A stretch of 64,000 nt of DNA from Odoribacter sp. AF15-53 (GTDB lineage Bacteria; Bacteroidota; Bacteroidia; Bacteroidales; Marinifilaceae), in contig NZ_QUHC01000011.1 in NCBI RefSeq assembly GCF_003479425.1, positions 62,001 to 126,000 of the forward strand, read 5' to 3'. The notes under the pieces are model-generated. The model worked only from the letters and a program-made list of their open reading frames with translations, was not told where the DNA came from and did no database searches. Made by a program: the position numbers and the translations under genes. Shown piece by piece: positions 45,782-55,923 of the stretch; the stretch's first letter is position 1, and each line of letters starts with the position of its first letter.

Positions 45782-46984
45782 TTAATCAATACAATCTTCA
45801 ATAGTATTAAAACCATAAAAGCATGGAATACCAGCTTTCAAGGGCTCATTCAGATCGGGGCTATTTAACATCAAATGATTATCATCATCAATAATATTTT
45901 CCTGACGAATTATCTGAGCCCAATGAAGAATTTCGTCAATAGTAGGAGTAACTATATTCAATTGTTCTGCCATCCATTTTGCAATACAATTACCATAATA
46001 GATATCATCCAGAAAAAAACGATGATTACGATCGACCTCCCAAGTTCCTTCACTATTTTGAATAACAGGTGTCTTGATCGAAACTAATGTCTGAGAAGTT
46101 ACAAATGACTCTTTTATGTCAGTATTATGTGAATGATAAGAAAAACGTTCCAATGCAAGGTAATCAAGCATATAACTGTAATCCTTTTCCGGATGCAATT
46201 TTTTTATTGCATTACGAATATTTGTATAATCAGTATCAAGATCTGCCAACAACTTTGCTGAAATATCATCATAATCTTTATAGAACCACGGAACACTCTC
46301 TTCATTTTTCCAAGTCGTTCCATATACCTTATACAGTCCTAAACAACGAGATGTATGAATGATCTGATTATCAACAGATAACGTCAAAGACAAGAAATTA
46401 TCACTCTGTTCAACCTTTCCTTTACCGAACCATTTATAACAAATATATTCTAAAAGTTCCTCATTAACTTGGTTAAAATAATCCATGGGATAAGTTGCTG
46501 CATAGTTTACAGCTTTGCATCCATAAGTAACACCAGTATGTCCATATTCTATAATACGACAAATCCAAGGAATCAGCCCAAAAGCAAAGGTTACAATTTT
46601 AGTTAACCCATACTGCTTCTTAATTTCATCAACCATCCAATTCCATCCTCCTTGACCATAAACCGTACCTACAAATACCGTTTTATCTTTATTAATGAAT
46701 GGTGCAATTTTTTGAAGTGCAACTCTGTATTTATGAACAGGCATACAAAACACAATATAGTCCGCATCCGGGAATAAATCTTCTGGATTATTGGATATCG
46801 TTTTTAAATCACCAGAATAAGTTCCTAATACCTTACCTGAAGGATCATGCCATTCCAAATTAATTGTTTTTGCCCATCGCTCAGGGCGTGAAGTATACAC
46901 TGACACTTCAAATATTGAATCTTTCAAAAAAGGAATTAAAGCGTGAGCACTACTACCTCCACCACAAATTACTAGTTTCTTCAT
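45782..46984 (-). CDS. NAD(P)-dependent octopine/nopaline dehydrogenase-family protein
   Basis: The 400 residues start with a Rossmann loop (VICGGGSSAHALIPFL) and end with the helical domain typical of opine dehydrogenases (FFLDDIYYGNCIAKWMAEQL). The family reductively joins an amino acid amino group to a 2-keto acid, or oxidises the product. In a polysaccharide locus it could build an opine-like substituent that the neighbouring ATP-grasp ligases attach; this is inference. The central part is less conserved, so a different dehydrogenase activity is possible. Confidence 0.78.
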   Translation of the reverse strand: MKKLVICGGGSSAHALIPFLKDSIFEVSVYTSRPERWAKTINLEWHDPSGKVLGTYSGDLKTISNNPEDLFPDADYIVFCMPVHKYRVALQKIAPFINKDKTVFVGTVYGQGGWNWMVDEIKKQYGLTKIVTFAFGLIPWICRIIEYGHTGVTYGCKAVNYAATYPMDYFNQVNEELLEYICYKWFGKGKVEQSDNFLSLTLSVDNQIIHTSRCLGLYKVYGTTWKNEESVPWFYKDYDDISAKLLADLDTDYTNIRNAIKKLHPEKDYSYMLDYLALERFSYHSHNTDIKESFVTSQTLVSIKTPVIQNSEGTWEVDRNHRFFLDDIYYGNCIAKWMAEQLNIVTPTIDEILHWAQIIRQENIIDDDNHLMLNSPDLNEPLKAGIPCFYGFNTIEDCID

Positions 46985-47073
46985 ATGATATAATATATAA
47001 AATTTCTAATTATTATTCTCTATAAACAAGATTGAGATTTTTTGAAACTTGATTATAGCTTATATAACTTTAT

Positions 47074-48372
47074 TCAATCAAATAATTGTTCCGGATCAAA
47101 CTTATTAATAAGGATTGACTCCCCCCTCTCATTAAGAACGTCAAATACATTATTTATATACGCAACATCTTCTTTTACTTTTATCACATTATCCACTACT
47201 ATTTCAGCAGTAAAAATAGGTTTGTCAACTGTTTTATCTTTAGTATAATGATAACCCACTTCGTGGTATTGAATAGTCGAAATACACGATGGAAGCTTCT
47301 TGACTTCTTCTATCCCTTTAATTTCAGAAACAGTTTCATCAGAACCTTTTAACAGATAATTACAATCCAAAGCGTACTTATGATTATATTTTGCGATATC
47401 TTTATCTATCACATTTATATCATAAACCATTTTCCCCGCAAGAGCATACCTAATAATCATATCCACAGGATCATATCCAATACATTTTTTCTCGTGATTA
47501 TAAAAAGAACCACCTAATCTACAACCCATTTCAAAAAAAGTGATTTGATTACCTTCAGTATATCCTTGCATAAATAAAAGCCCATCTTTAAAACCTAAAT
47601 CTTTAAACATATTAATGACCTTATCATTAATACGATCAAGATAAATATCAATTGCTTTTGATGGAGCCATACTAATATTTGCATAATTCACTGCACTCCC
47701 TCTATCAGATGTCACATACCTATCAAACATAGAGAGTAATCTAAATTCTCCATCAACGGCAATATAATCCAATAAAAAATCTCTCCCCGTTATATAATCT
47801 TCAATAATCGCTTTGTTTGTTGAAGAATAACTAACTGCCTCTTTGAATTGAATCTTCAATTCTTCTTCATCATTACAAACACCAGCACCACGCGAACCAC
47901 TCCCATCTAACGGCTTCACAAAAACAGGATAATTAATCTTGTCATACATTTCGACAGGAATTAAATCTCCAACAAGATAAGTTTTAGGAACTGGTACATC
48001 ATACTTGTCACAAGTATCTTTAAAATCTATCTTGTTAGTCGACATAGTTAACATTTTAGGCGTAACATAATAAGGTAATCCCAAACGTTTGCATACTTCA
48101 TAACAAGGAGCCAAAAGAATATCAACAAACCCTGTTGTTACGCCATCAATATTTTCTAGTTTACACAATTCAACTATTGCATCGACATCAAGTGCATCAA
48201 TTAATACCGCCTTATCTGCTATTTTTTTTGCAGGAGAATTTCTATCATAATCAGCAACGACCACATAGACACCCATAGCTTGAGCATGCCTGACGATATC
48301 ACAAGCAAGTGTTATGCCACCTAACACTAGCAATTTTTTCCCTCTAAATTCTTGATTGTTTTCCATTTTCAT
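47074..48372 (-). CDS. ATP-grasp family ligase (1)
   Basis: The 432-residue protein has an N-terminal Rossmann-like pre-ATP-grasp domain (LLVLGGITLACDIVRHAQ), an ATP-grasp core with YPVFVKPLDGSGSRGAG binding phosphate, and the metal-site region with FFEMGCRLGGS. Such carboxylate-amine ligases form acyl-phosphate then amide bonds. With a second ATP-grasp gene 96 bp away and an opine dehydrogenase-like gene downstream, it may attach an amino acid to a sugar acid or amino sugar. Translation could also start 6 bp later. Confidence 0.85.
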   Translation of the reverse strand: MKMENNQEFRGKKLLVLGGITLACDIVRHAQAMGVYVVVADYDRNSPAKKIADKAVLIDALDVDAIVELCKLENIDGVTTGFVDILLAPCYEVCKRLGLPYYVTPKMLTMSTNKIDFKDTCDKYDVPVPKTYLVGDLIPVEMYDKINYPVFVKPLDGSGSRGAGVCNDEEELKIQFKEAVSYSSTNKAIIEDYITGRDFLLDYIAVDGEFRLLSMFDRYVTSDRGSAVNYANISMAPSKAIDIYLDRINDKVINMFKDLGFKDGLLFMQGYTEGNQITFFEMGCRLGGSFYNHEKKCIGYDPVDMIIRYALAGKMVYDINVIDKDIAKYNHKYALDCNYLLKGSDETVSEIKGIEEVKKLPSCISTIQYHEVGYHYTKDKTVDKPIFTAEIVVDNVIKVKEDVAYINNVFDVLNERGESILINKFDPEQLFD

Positions 48373-48468
48373 TTTTTGTTACTGTAATTTGTCACAGATA
48401 CATTACAATAAGCTACATTATTGATAGGTTTTACTTGAGAAGTTGTGATAACTTATTAATTTCTTGAT

Positions 48469-49536
48469 TTATTGACGATAAAATATATCTTCACTTTCCA
48501 GAACGATAGGCTCTGTATCAACGTCTCGAAGAAAAATATATGGTGAGTCATAATGAAAAAATGGTGCTTTTTTTACACTATGTACACCCCCATTTTCCAT
48601 AATTCTAATTGTATCTTCAATCAAATCAAAACCGACTTGAGCCATAACGCCCGTGTATGCCATATGTCGAATATTCACTTCTGTAACCTTCATATTACCA
48701 TTTCTATCCTCTTTCAGATCAAAAGATAAAACCCCATGAGCTACCACATTCAGTTTCTTACACAAATACTTTATACAATCATCGCAAAATTTATTAATAC
48801 GATCCTCGTTCAAAAATCGGCCAAATGCAGTATTACCTGTCACATGAGATGGAGCGGTATTTGCCATCACATATTCGGCACACTCTAGTGCTGCACCTTT
48901 CACGTATTCATTATTATAATAAAGCATTTCATTGGCTAAATGTCGACCTGGTAAAAATTCACTAACAGTAAACTCAGGTATCTGATTATTGATAAAAAGC
49001 CAACTCTTGTAACTACTGAGGTTTTCCAATTTAAGAGACCCTAACCCACCAGTACCTTCAGTTGCGCGAATCCAACAGGGGAAGCCTATCTCTTTTTCCA
49101 CTTCTTCAAACCGGGGATCATCCTGTGTTACCTTAATGGTTTTAGGAATAAAATTCGTATCTCGCAATAATTCAGCCATGATAGACTTATCTCTCAACGA
49201 TTCTGATAATAATTTACATCCCATAAAAACAGGACATGGAAAAACCTTATGTTTTTCAAAATAATCTCCCCACATAATAATTTCACTCTCTGGCTGAACA
49301 AATGCATAATCAACTTTTTTTTCTGCCACCAACTTCTCTATGAAAAAAAAGTATTCTGGATCAGTACATTTGGGACATACCGAATAATCGTCCAATAGAC
49401 CTTTTATGAAAAAGCCAATAGCTTTTTTATTTACATCTATCCCGATTAACTTGTAATCAGGATGATTTTTCCGGATTATCTTCGCTATTGAACGAGGAGT
49501 TAACCCACCAATCCCCGTTATCAAAATTGTTTTCAT
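48469..49536 (-). CDS. ATP-grasp family ligase (2), CarB-like
   Basis: The 355-residue protein begins ILITGIGGLTPRSIAKII, a pre-ATP-grasp fold like that of CarB-type proteins in capsule loci. The ATP-grasp core has GFPCWIRATEGTGGLGS and metal-binding VTEVNIRHMAYTG. It overlaps the aminotransferase-like gene upstream by 4 bp, implying coupled function: the aminotransferase product is a likely amine substrate. The exact reaction is unknown. Confidence 0.85.
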   Translation of the reverse strand: MKTILITGIGGLTPRSIAKIIRKNHPDYKLIGIDVNKKAIGFFIKGLLDDYSVCPKCTDPEYFFFIEKLVAEKKVDYAFVQPESEIIMWGDYFEKHKVFPCPVFMGCKLLSESLRDKSIMAELLRDTNFIPKTIKVTQDDPRFEEVEKEIGFPCWIRATEGTGGLGSLKLENLSSYKSWLFINNQIPEFTVSEFLPGRHLANEMLYYNNEYVKGAALECAEYVMANTAPSHVTGNTAFGRFLNEDRINKFCDDCIKYLCKKLNVVAHGVLSFDLKEDRNGNMKVTEVNIRHMAYTGVMAQVGFDLIEDTIRIMENGGVHSVKKAPFFHYDSPYIFLRDVDTEPIVLESEDIFYRQ

Positions 49537-50621
49537 ATGTTAATTCTATTACAATAATTCTTTATCAATTCCACAACCCTTTTCATTTGCCCCTCATCAT
49601 ACCGTTGATCACAAACCAGTGATAATTCACTATCATAAAAAACATCTGCTTGTATCGAATTAGATAATAATTGGCTTTTAGACCAATGAACAGGACAATA
49701 AACGTTATTATCAATCAGGTATTTTCTTAACGAATTTCGAATCTCTTTTTTGACAAGAATTGGCACAAATAAAGGTACACACCCATTACCATATTGAAAC
49801 ATCATTGATATATGATCTAATCTAGATAACTCTTCATATAGCAATACAGCATTTTGCTGACGACAAATTTTTATTTGCTCCAAATCTTGTCTGTTCAATA
49901 ACTGTAATGACGTTTTATCTATCAGGTAATCTTGGTAGTCACTCGACAAATTCTTATTGAAAGAAGCGAATAGACGCAAGAAATCTTCTTTTACAATAGC
50001 AGTATCACCATGTATATAAAAATATTTCTTTCTCATTCCCTCACGTTTATCTTCCACGAAATCACACTCTTTCAACAATGATTTAAAGAAATATCCATTC
50101 TTTTTAGAAACAATAGCCCCAGTAGGGATTCCCATCCATTTTCTAAGACTACAGAAGCAATAATCTGAAATCAATACAAACGGCTCTCCATTATTAAAAA
50201 AGTCATGCGTCTTATCGTAAAGAATGATTACGCCTTTTCTCCGCATATTTGCAACAACCTCAAAATCAACGCCTGTACTAAAACCAAAATAATTACAGAT
50301 GTATAAAATATCTATTTCTAAAGTTGTATCTATATCACACTTAATATTTCCCTTCTCATATCTAATATCATAGAAAATAACATTAACATCTCGATTTTTA
50401 AAAGGATATATCATTGAATCACAGCAATAGGCAGGCATATATACTGTGGCTATTTTTCTATCGCATGCAATATCTTGACAAATATAATCTATGGCAGTTC
50501 TCCCCGATAACACCAATCGATTATCCCCACCAAAGCCATTCTCCTTAAAATCATGATATATATCATTACTTTCATTGGCTACATCATCAACCCAAAATTC
50601 ACTACCTATTTCCTCTTTCAC
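49533..50621 (-). CDS. DegT-like PLP aminotransferase fold protein
   Basis: The 362 residues follow the DegT fold: LSGRTAIDYICQDI, VYMPAYCCDSMIYPF, and a probable cofactor lysine in CSLRKWMGIPTGAIV. It is diverged from sugar aminotransferases, with DKTHDFF in the region that contacts the cofactor ring. It could transaminate a non-sugar keto acid. Its start overlaps the sugar-transferase gene by 20 bp and its end overlaps the ATP-grasp gene by 4 bp. Confidence 0.75.
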   Translation of the reverse strand: MKEEIGSEFWVDDVANESNDIYHDFKENGFGGDNRLVLSGRTAIDYICQDIACDRKIATVYMPAYCCDSMIYPFKNRDVNVIFYDIRYEKGNIKCDIDTTLEIDILYICNYFGFSTGVDFEVVANMRRKGVIILYDKTHDFFNNGEPFVLISDYCFCSLRKWMGIPTGAIVSKKNGYFFKSLLKECDFVEDKREGMRKKYFYIHGDTAIVKEDFLRLFASFNKNLSSDYQDYLIDKTSLQLLNRQDLEQIKICRQQNAVLLYEELSRLDHISMMFQYGNGCVPLFVPILVKKEIRNSLRKYLIDNNVYCPVHWSKSQLLSNSIQADVFYDSELSLVCDQRYDEGQMKRVVELIKNYCNRINI

Positions 50622-51270
50622 GTGCCTTATCCACTAAATCTTGTCTACCCATTGCTTGCCATTGAGCAATTCTATAGTCATCAAAATCAATAACATCTAC
50701 CCCCACACCCACATTCTCTCTTTTAAAAACTTTATAAACGGTAAGAAAAAATATTTTCGCATCCATCCACAAACTCATGTTACTAACATAATCAATATCA
50801 TAAGCTAATTTCTGTTCCCACGTAATAGATTTTCGACCGTTTACCTGTGCCCAACCCGTAATTCCAGGACGGACATCATGTCGATGTTGCTCTTTTTCAT
50901 CATAATAAGGAAGATATATTGTAGCAAGAGGCCTCGGCCCGATCAGAGACATATCTCCTTTTATCACGTTGAACAATTGTGGCAACTCATCCATTGAAGT
51001 AGAACGAATGAAACGTCCTATTTTTGTCAATCGCTGATTATCAGGAAGTAATTTTCCATCTTTATCTCGTTCATCCGTCATAGACTTGAACTTGATCACT
51101 TTGAATATTTTATTATACTTCCCAGGTCTTTCTTGAAAAAAGAAAACTCCAGCTCCTTTATTAGCAAAATGAAGCCCAACCATAATGACCAAAAACAATG
51201 GCCAAATCACCAACAACACGCAAAATACTATGATAAAATCTAACCAACGTTTTAAAAATCTTCGATACAT
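50602..51270 (-). CDS. Initiating sugar-1-phosphate transferase (PglC/WcaJ-type)
   Basis: The 222-residue monotopic phosphoglycosyl transferase has an N-terminal hydrophobic re-entrant helix, KFKSMTDERD with catalytic acidic residues (the E-R-D pattern), STSMDELPQLFNVIKGDMSLIGPRP, and PGITGWAQVNGR. It transfers a sugar phosphate to undecaprenyl phosphate to begin the repeat unit. Length fits the short PglC type. It lies 2 bp after the glycosyltransferase gene. Confidence 0.94.
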   Translation of the reverse strand: MYRRFLKRWLDFIIVFCVLLVIWPLFLVIMVGLHFANKGAGVFFFQERPGKYNKIFKVIKFKSMTDERDKDGKLLPDNQRLTKIGRFIRSTSMDELPQLFNVIKGDMSLIGPRPLATIYLPYYDEKEQHRHDVRPGITGWAQVNGRKSITWEQKLAYDIDYVSNMSLWMDAKIFFLTVYKVFKRENVGVGVDVIDFDDYRIAQWQAMGRQDLVDKARERGNR

Positions 51271-51272
51271 GA

Positions 51273-52469
51273 TTACTTCTCAAAAATTTCTACAATACTT
51301 TCATAAGTTTTTCTACGATCGAAACGTTCCTCCGCAAGCACCCGGGATTGCTTACCCATTTGTAGCCTAATTTTTTCATCCAAAACTAATTTTTCTATAG
51401 CTAACGCCACATCTTCCGAATTTCCCACTTCACAATTTATTCCACAATTATACTGATCAATAAGCATACGATACTCCTCACATTCTTGGGTATTAATAAC
51501 AGGAAGTCCAGACAAAGCGTAATCACCTACTTTATTAGTTATACTTTGTGCAGCCCCTTTGTTTATAGGGTTTACAACAATATCACAAGAACACAATAAT
51601 CCAACCATCTTTTCATACGAGAGTCTCCCCGTAAATTCTGCATAAATTTCTTTTTCATTTGCATAACAAGTAAATTTTTCTCGCAAAGGCCCATCTCCAA
51701 TTATCATAAATTTAATATTACGATTTACTTGGCCCCTCTTTTTCACAACATCCAAAGCATCTATAACACACTCGATATCATAACTATAACCCAAAGAACC
51801 TATATAACATAACCAAATCTCATCATCAGGTTTATCAACATGATATTTCAATTTTGCAGAATCAAAAACGACCTTATCATTTCCTAAGTAAATACCCAAA
51901 CCTGCACCATTATTTCCCCGTACAGACATAGCTCTATTTTTATAGGTCTCTGAAACAGCTATCACCTGATCTGCAAGTTCATAAATACGATTAGCATATA
52001 ATTTAAAAGGAAATAGCAACACATTTCGTAAAAAACGATTTTTTATAACCAATCCAAAAGCTTCCGGCCACAAATCTTGGACATCTTCAATAAACTTCAC
52101 ATTATGCCGACGAGCATATTTTCCTGCTTTCAGTGCAACTGTTAACGAAGGTATGGCACAATAAATATAATCAGGAACAGGATGCGAATTTAGATACTTT
52201 CCCACATTCATTCCCCATTTCCAATGACTATACAATCTTTTAAAACTAATATTAGACTGATAACCAGGCTCATGTACATAAGTAATTATAGATTTATATG
52301 CATCCACGGGTGCTTCTTTAAACTTTTTCATCCCATGACTGAAATCACTTGTGATCAACTCAACACAGAATCCTCTATTGGCCAACATTTCTGCTAAATA
52401 AAGAAAACGTCCATTGATAGTTCCATCAAACTTACGGCAAAAATTTGCTATAATATAAATTGTTTTCAT
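51273..52469 (-). CDS. Glycosyltransferase family 4 (WbuB-like)
   Basis: The 398-residue GT-B enzyme has an N-terminal acceptor domain (NGRFLYLAEMLANRG) and the C-terminal donor domain with CYIGSLGYSYDIECVIDAL, IGDGPLREKF and NPINKGAAQSITNKVGDYA. It is the only ordinary glycosyltransferase I find in the locus, so the repeat unit is probably very small unless others lie outside it. It adds the second sugar to the lipid-linked primer at the inner face of the membrane. Confidence 0.9.
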   Translation of the reverse strand: MKTIYIIANFCRKFDGTINGRFLYLAEMLANRGFCVELITSDFSHGMKKFKEAPVDAYKSIITYVHEPGYQSNISFKRLYSHWKWGMNVGKYLNSHPVPDYIYCAIPSLTVALKAGKYARRHNVKFIEDVQDLWPEAFGLVIKNRFLRNVLLFPFKLYANRIYELADQVIAVSETYKNRAMSVRGNNGAGLGIYLGNDKVVFDSAKLKYHVDKPDDEIWLCYIGSLGYSYDIECVIDALDVVKKRGQVNRNIKFMIIGDGPLREKFTCYANEKEIYAEFTGRLSYEKMVGLLCSCDIVVNPINKGAAQSITNKVGDYALSGLPVINTQECEEYRMLIDQYNCGINCEVGNSEDVALAIEKLVLDEKIRLQMGKQSRVLAEERFDRRKTYESIVEIFEK

Positions 52470-52491
52470 TTAAAAAAATTAAATTTAAAAT

Positions 52492-53526
52492 CTATTGAAA
52501 TAACATGTTTTTATAGGGCAATACCGTAGCTGAATTATTTAATAAAAAGATAAAGAAAAAAATTGCCATAGCCGTATTTATTAAAAAGATAGGAACAAAT
52601 TTATATTCCATACGGTTATGCAGAATAAAAATTGGAAATACGATAACCTGAGCAATACTAAACAAAAGTACCACTCTTAACCCTAATTCTGCTCTAAATG
52701 TCAGATTAGTTACCAATATTGAAAAGAAATATATTTTTAACCAAAGATTCTGTCTGTATTCTTTCTTGATCAAAGAATAAATACAAACAAACAAAACGGA
52801 CCAATATACTGCAAGCATTGCTGCCTGTAGAACTCGTTGTCCAACACGCAAACCATTATCTCCAACTGTTAAATATTTACCATACGAACCCATCAATCTA
52901 ATGAATAACGAATTATTAAAAATAAAAAAACCAATTACAAAAGAAATTAAGAGACATGACAAAACAAACACAGGAGAACGTAGATCGATTCTTCTTAACC
53001 ACAACATTGCCAAAGCCAATACAGAAAGTGTATGACACAACGTTGCTAATATTACGCAAATCACAAAGCCTGTAATACGTTTTTCATTTAATAAAGAATA
53101 AGCATAGAATATGATTGAAATTGCTATTAATTGTCTAAAAATATTCATTGCATAAAATACAAAAAACAACGCAAATAACACAAAGAAAGAATATCCATAA
53201 TTGGGGCTACATTTTATGATGGTTTTACCAAATAACCCCATCATTATCAAACTTAGTACCCACTGAGAAAAATGGAAACTACATCCTAATCTAAAACACA
53301 ATAAATTTAAATAGCCGAATAATGGTTCTGGATAACCTAAATACCCATGATTTCCTATTGAATAATATGTCTCTGCATAACGAAACGTATCTGCCCCTAC
53401 CGCCATATCACGAAATCCTATAAGCAGAGAAAATAGTAGAGATATTAACACTACAATCCATTTTTTTCTACAAATAAAGAAACTGAATATCGACAACAAA
53501 AGAAATAATGAAATAAATACAATCAT
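52492..53526 (-). CDS. EpsG-family polysaccharide polymerase (Wzy-like)
   Basis: The 344-residue protein has about 10 membrane helices. LIGFRDMAVGADTFRY is the EpsG-type loop motif, and FRQLIAISIIFYAYSLL with a histidine in LATLCHTLSVL follows. It probably polymerises repeat units in the periplasm. High AT content is evident. Confidence 0.86.
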   Translation of the reverse strand: MIVFISLFLLLSIFSFFICRKKWIVVLISLLFSLLIGFRDMAVGADTFRYAETYYSIGNHGYLGYPEPLFGYLNLLCFRLGCSFHFSQWVLSLIMMGLFGKTIIKCSPNYGYSFFVLFALFFVFYAMNIFRQLIAISIIFYAYSLLNEKRITGFVICVILATLCHTLSVLALAMLWLRRIDLRSPVFVLSCLLISFVIGFFIFNNSLFIRLMGSYGKYLTVGDNGLRVGQRVLQAAMLAVYWSVLFVCIYSLIKKEYRQNLWLKIYFFSILVTNLTFRAELGLRVVLLFSIAQVIVFPIFILHNRMEYKFVPIFLINTAMAIFFFIFLLNNSATVLPYKNMLFQ

Positions 53527-53606
53527 TATGACTACAATAATGTAATTATATATAATTAAAAATTACAATACGAACTCAACTGAATAATATACATGAAAGT
53601 TACACT

Positions 53607-54893
53607 TTATATTTCCCTATCTTTTATTTTCAGATAATATACAGTTATCAAAATCACCAAATAAAATGCAGATGAAACGACATAAGCTATTGAAAAATAG
53701 AAGGCGGCATTCTCGCCTCTATCTTTTTGAATTAACCAATAAGCTAACACTAGAAGTAAAATATCACGTAACAGACGCATCGCAAAAAAATGCCAATTCT
53801 TACCTATTGTAATAAATTCCGCCCTAAACACATTCGAACAACAATTAAATATTGCTGCCAATATTATAATATTCAATACCGAAGCCATCCCGACAAATGT
53901 TTCACCATACCATGAAACAATCCAACTAGAAAGAAAATAAACAATAATAAATGGAATTAACGTACAAACTAAATTAACTAATAGCATCACTTTCATTGTT
54001 TTATTATGACGTCTACAATCGTTTGTACTATTAGACAAATGAGATAATATCACATTCGACAATAAAATAGGAATAAACGTGATGAACAACTCCCATTGAC
54101 TTGTCGCAGAATATATTCCCAATTCTCCCAATGAGGATAATTTGGTAATCAAAAACACCCCACCTAAATTACAAATATTAATACTAATCTCTTGCAATGC
54201 TATAGGTAAAGAAAAGCGAAACAATTCTTTAACAAAAGAACAAGGATGTTGTTCTGGGAGATTCTTCATTATAGAATGAAGCGCCCCATAATTAATCCAA
54301 CAATTAAACACTTGAGAAAAAAATAATGCCCCCAATGCCCCCTTCAATCCACCCCAATAAGCCATAGGAATACACAACAAAAAGAAAACGATTCCTGACC
54401 AAATACTATTCTGCGCAATAACTTTAAACACGCCAAAACCTGCCAATATACCAGATTGAGTTGTTGAAATTGCTTTCAATACAATAATAACACCTAAAAC
54501 TTGAAAAGCCAATGTTAAGCGCGGTTCATCAAGATAAACTGCCAACGTTTGAGCAAAAATAAATAATAAAATTGCCAATATTAAACTCGTAACTAAGGTG
54601 ACACTTAAAGCTCCTCGACATATTGCTTTCAATCTAGATTCATCAAATTGTTTAAATTCTGCAATATATTTTGTCGAAGTAAAATTTAATCCAAAAGTTG
54701 CTATTGAAGCGATATTAAACATTGTGGTTTTAATTACACCATATTCGCCATATAAATCTTTACCCAGAAATCGAGCAATAAAAATACCTCCCAGTAACAG
54801 TAAACCATAACTTATACCATTACCAGAAATTGCCCAAAACGAATCCTTAAAAAGTTGGCTTTTTTTTATCCGATATAAAATGCTAACATTCAT
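53607..54893 (-). CDS. Wzx-type oligosaccharide flippase
   Basis: Starting at MNVSILYRIKK gives 428 residues with 12 or more membrane helices and the MATE/MVF-like opening SQLFKDSFWAISGNGISYGL. It flips the lipid-linked repeat unit across the inner membrane. The upstream 245 bp up to the UpxZ-position gene hold no gene and are very AT-rich. Confidence 0.9.
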   Translation of the reverse strand: MNVSILYRIKKSQLFKDSFWAISGNGISYGLLLLGGIFIARFLGKDLYGEYGVIKTTMFNIASIATFGLNFTSTKYIAEFKQFDESRLKAICRGALSVTLVTSLILAILLFIFAQTLAVYLDEPRLTLAFQVLGVIIVLKAISTTQSGILAGFGVFKVIAQNSIWSGIVFFLLCIPMAYWGGLKGALGALFFSQVFNCWINYGALHSIMKNLPEQHPCSFVKELFRFSLPIALQEISINICNLGGVFLITKLSSLGELGIYSATSQWELFITFIPILLSNVILSHLSNSTNDCRRHNKTMKVMLLVNLVCTLIPFIIVYFLSSWIVSWYGETFVGMASVLNIIILAAIFNCCSNVFRAEFITIGKNWHFFAMRLLRDILLLVLAYWLIQKDRGENAAFYFSIAYVVSSAFYLVILITVYYLKIKDREI

Positions 54894-55163
54894 TATCACG
54901 ATTTTTACTCCATGCAAGAAATAGAATATCTTGTAATCCTCACAATTTAAATACCCTTAAATGTATTAGGCAACTTCATTAACAGATATATCTAAGCTTA
55001 TGAATATTCATTTTATCAAACCGATATTTTTCTCCATTTTACAACAACAAAAAACTTAATTTCAGTTATCCTAAAACGACACGCAGGAAAATCATTTAAT
55101 AACCATACCTTTCTTCCATCGTACACACAGTCACATATCATACATTATAAAGCACAGAACTAT

Positions 55164-55910
55164 TTATTTTCCGAAAACCTCATTACACATTATAAATTCC
55201 CGTCTTGCCAAAATATCAAACACTTTTGCAATCAAACAGACATCACTATTATTTTGTTGAAAATCTTCTATCTTTTCATCCTCGACCTGTTCTACACTTA
55301 CACCTAACCGTATTCTCTCACCAACTAATCGCTCCTTTTCTTCAACTGGTACTTCCATTTCCCCAATAACACTCTCATAAGTCCGAATAGCCTCCCACCA
55401 AGCAATCAACTCCTCACAACTAAATTTCCGACTTAATCCTAGGGCTTCCGTTACAAGGCTCCTAGCCAATAGCCCACTTTCTTCCTCTCCGGTAAAATAA
55501 TAACAATTACAGAGTAACCGACAGATATTAGGTGTCCGGCAAGGTAAAACCATTTTCTCACTTCCTTTAGGAGTAAGAATCTCGTAAGCTGTATCCAAGG
55601 CTACATCCAAAAAATTCATATCCGAATACAACAGATAAGCGTCCATTAAATCCACCACGTATCCGGCCCGTGTATCCACGGGAATATCACCATCTTTCAA
55701 CAACTCTTGGATCATCCGTGCAATCTCACGTACTCGTTCATGAATATCCCACGGCCCTTCAAATTCGTCTTCCAACCACGGATAGACTCTCACCATAGAA
55801 TAAACAGACAAGTAACCATGCAAGAGTCCCGAAAGAGATGACGGGGGACAATCCTTCAGCGTCAACCCACATGTCCGCTTGTACAACTCTCGAAATAAAT
55901 TCTTTTCCAT
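55164..55910 (-). CDS. Capsule-locus protein in the UpxZ position
   Basis: The 248-residue protein lies 13 bp after upxY, where upxZ sits in Bacteroides capsule loci. UpxZ proteins are shorter (about 160 residues) and inhibit non-cognate UpxY. Here a central region (DLMDAYLLYSDMNFLDVALDTAYEIL with CRLLCNCYYFTGEEES) has a loosely similar helical pattern. It is cytoplasmic, helical and has no catalytic motif. An UpxZ-like role is inferred from context and weak pattern only. Confidence 0.6.
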   Translation of the reverse strand: MEKNLFRELYKRTCGLTLKDCPPSSLSGLLHGYLSVYSMVRVYPWLEDEFEGPWDIHERVREIARMIQELLKDGDIPVDTRAGYVVDLMDAYLLYSDMNFLDVALDTAYEILTPKGSEKMVLPCRTPNICRLLCNCYYFTGEEESGLLARSLVTEALGLSRKFSCEELIAWWEAIRTYESVIGEMEVPVEEKERLVGERIRLGVSVEQVEDEKIEDFQQNNSDVCLIAKVFDILARREFIMCNEVFGK

Positions 55911-55923
55911 TGTTTCGTGTTAA

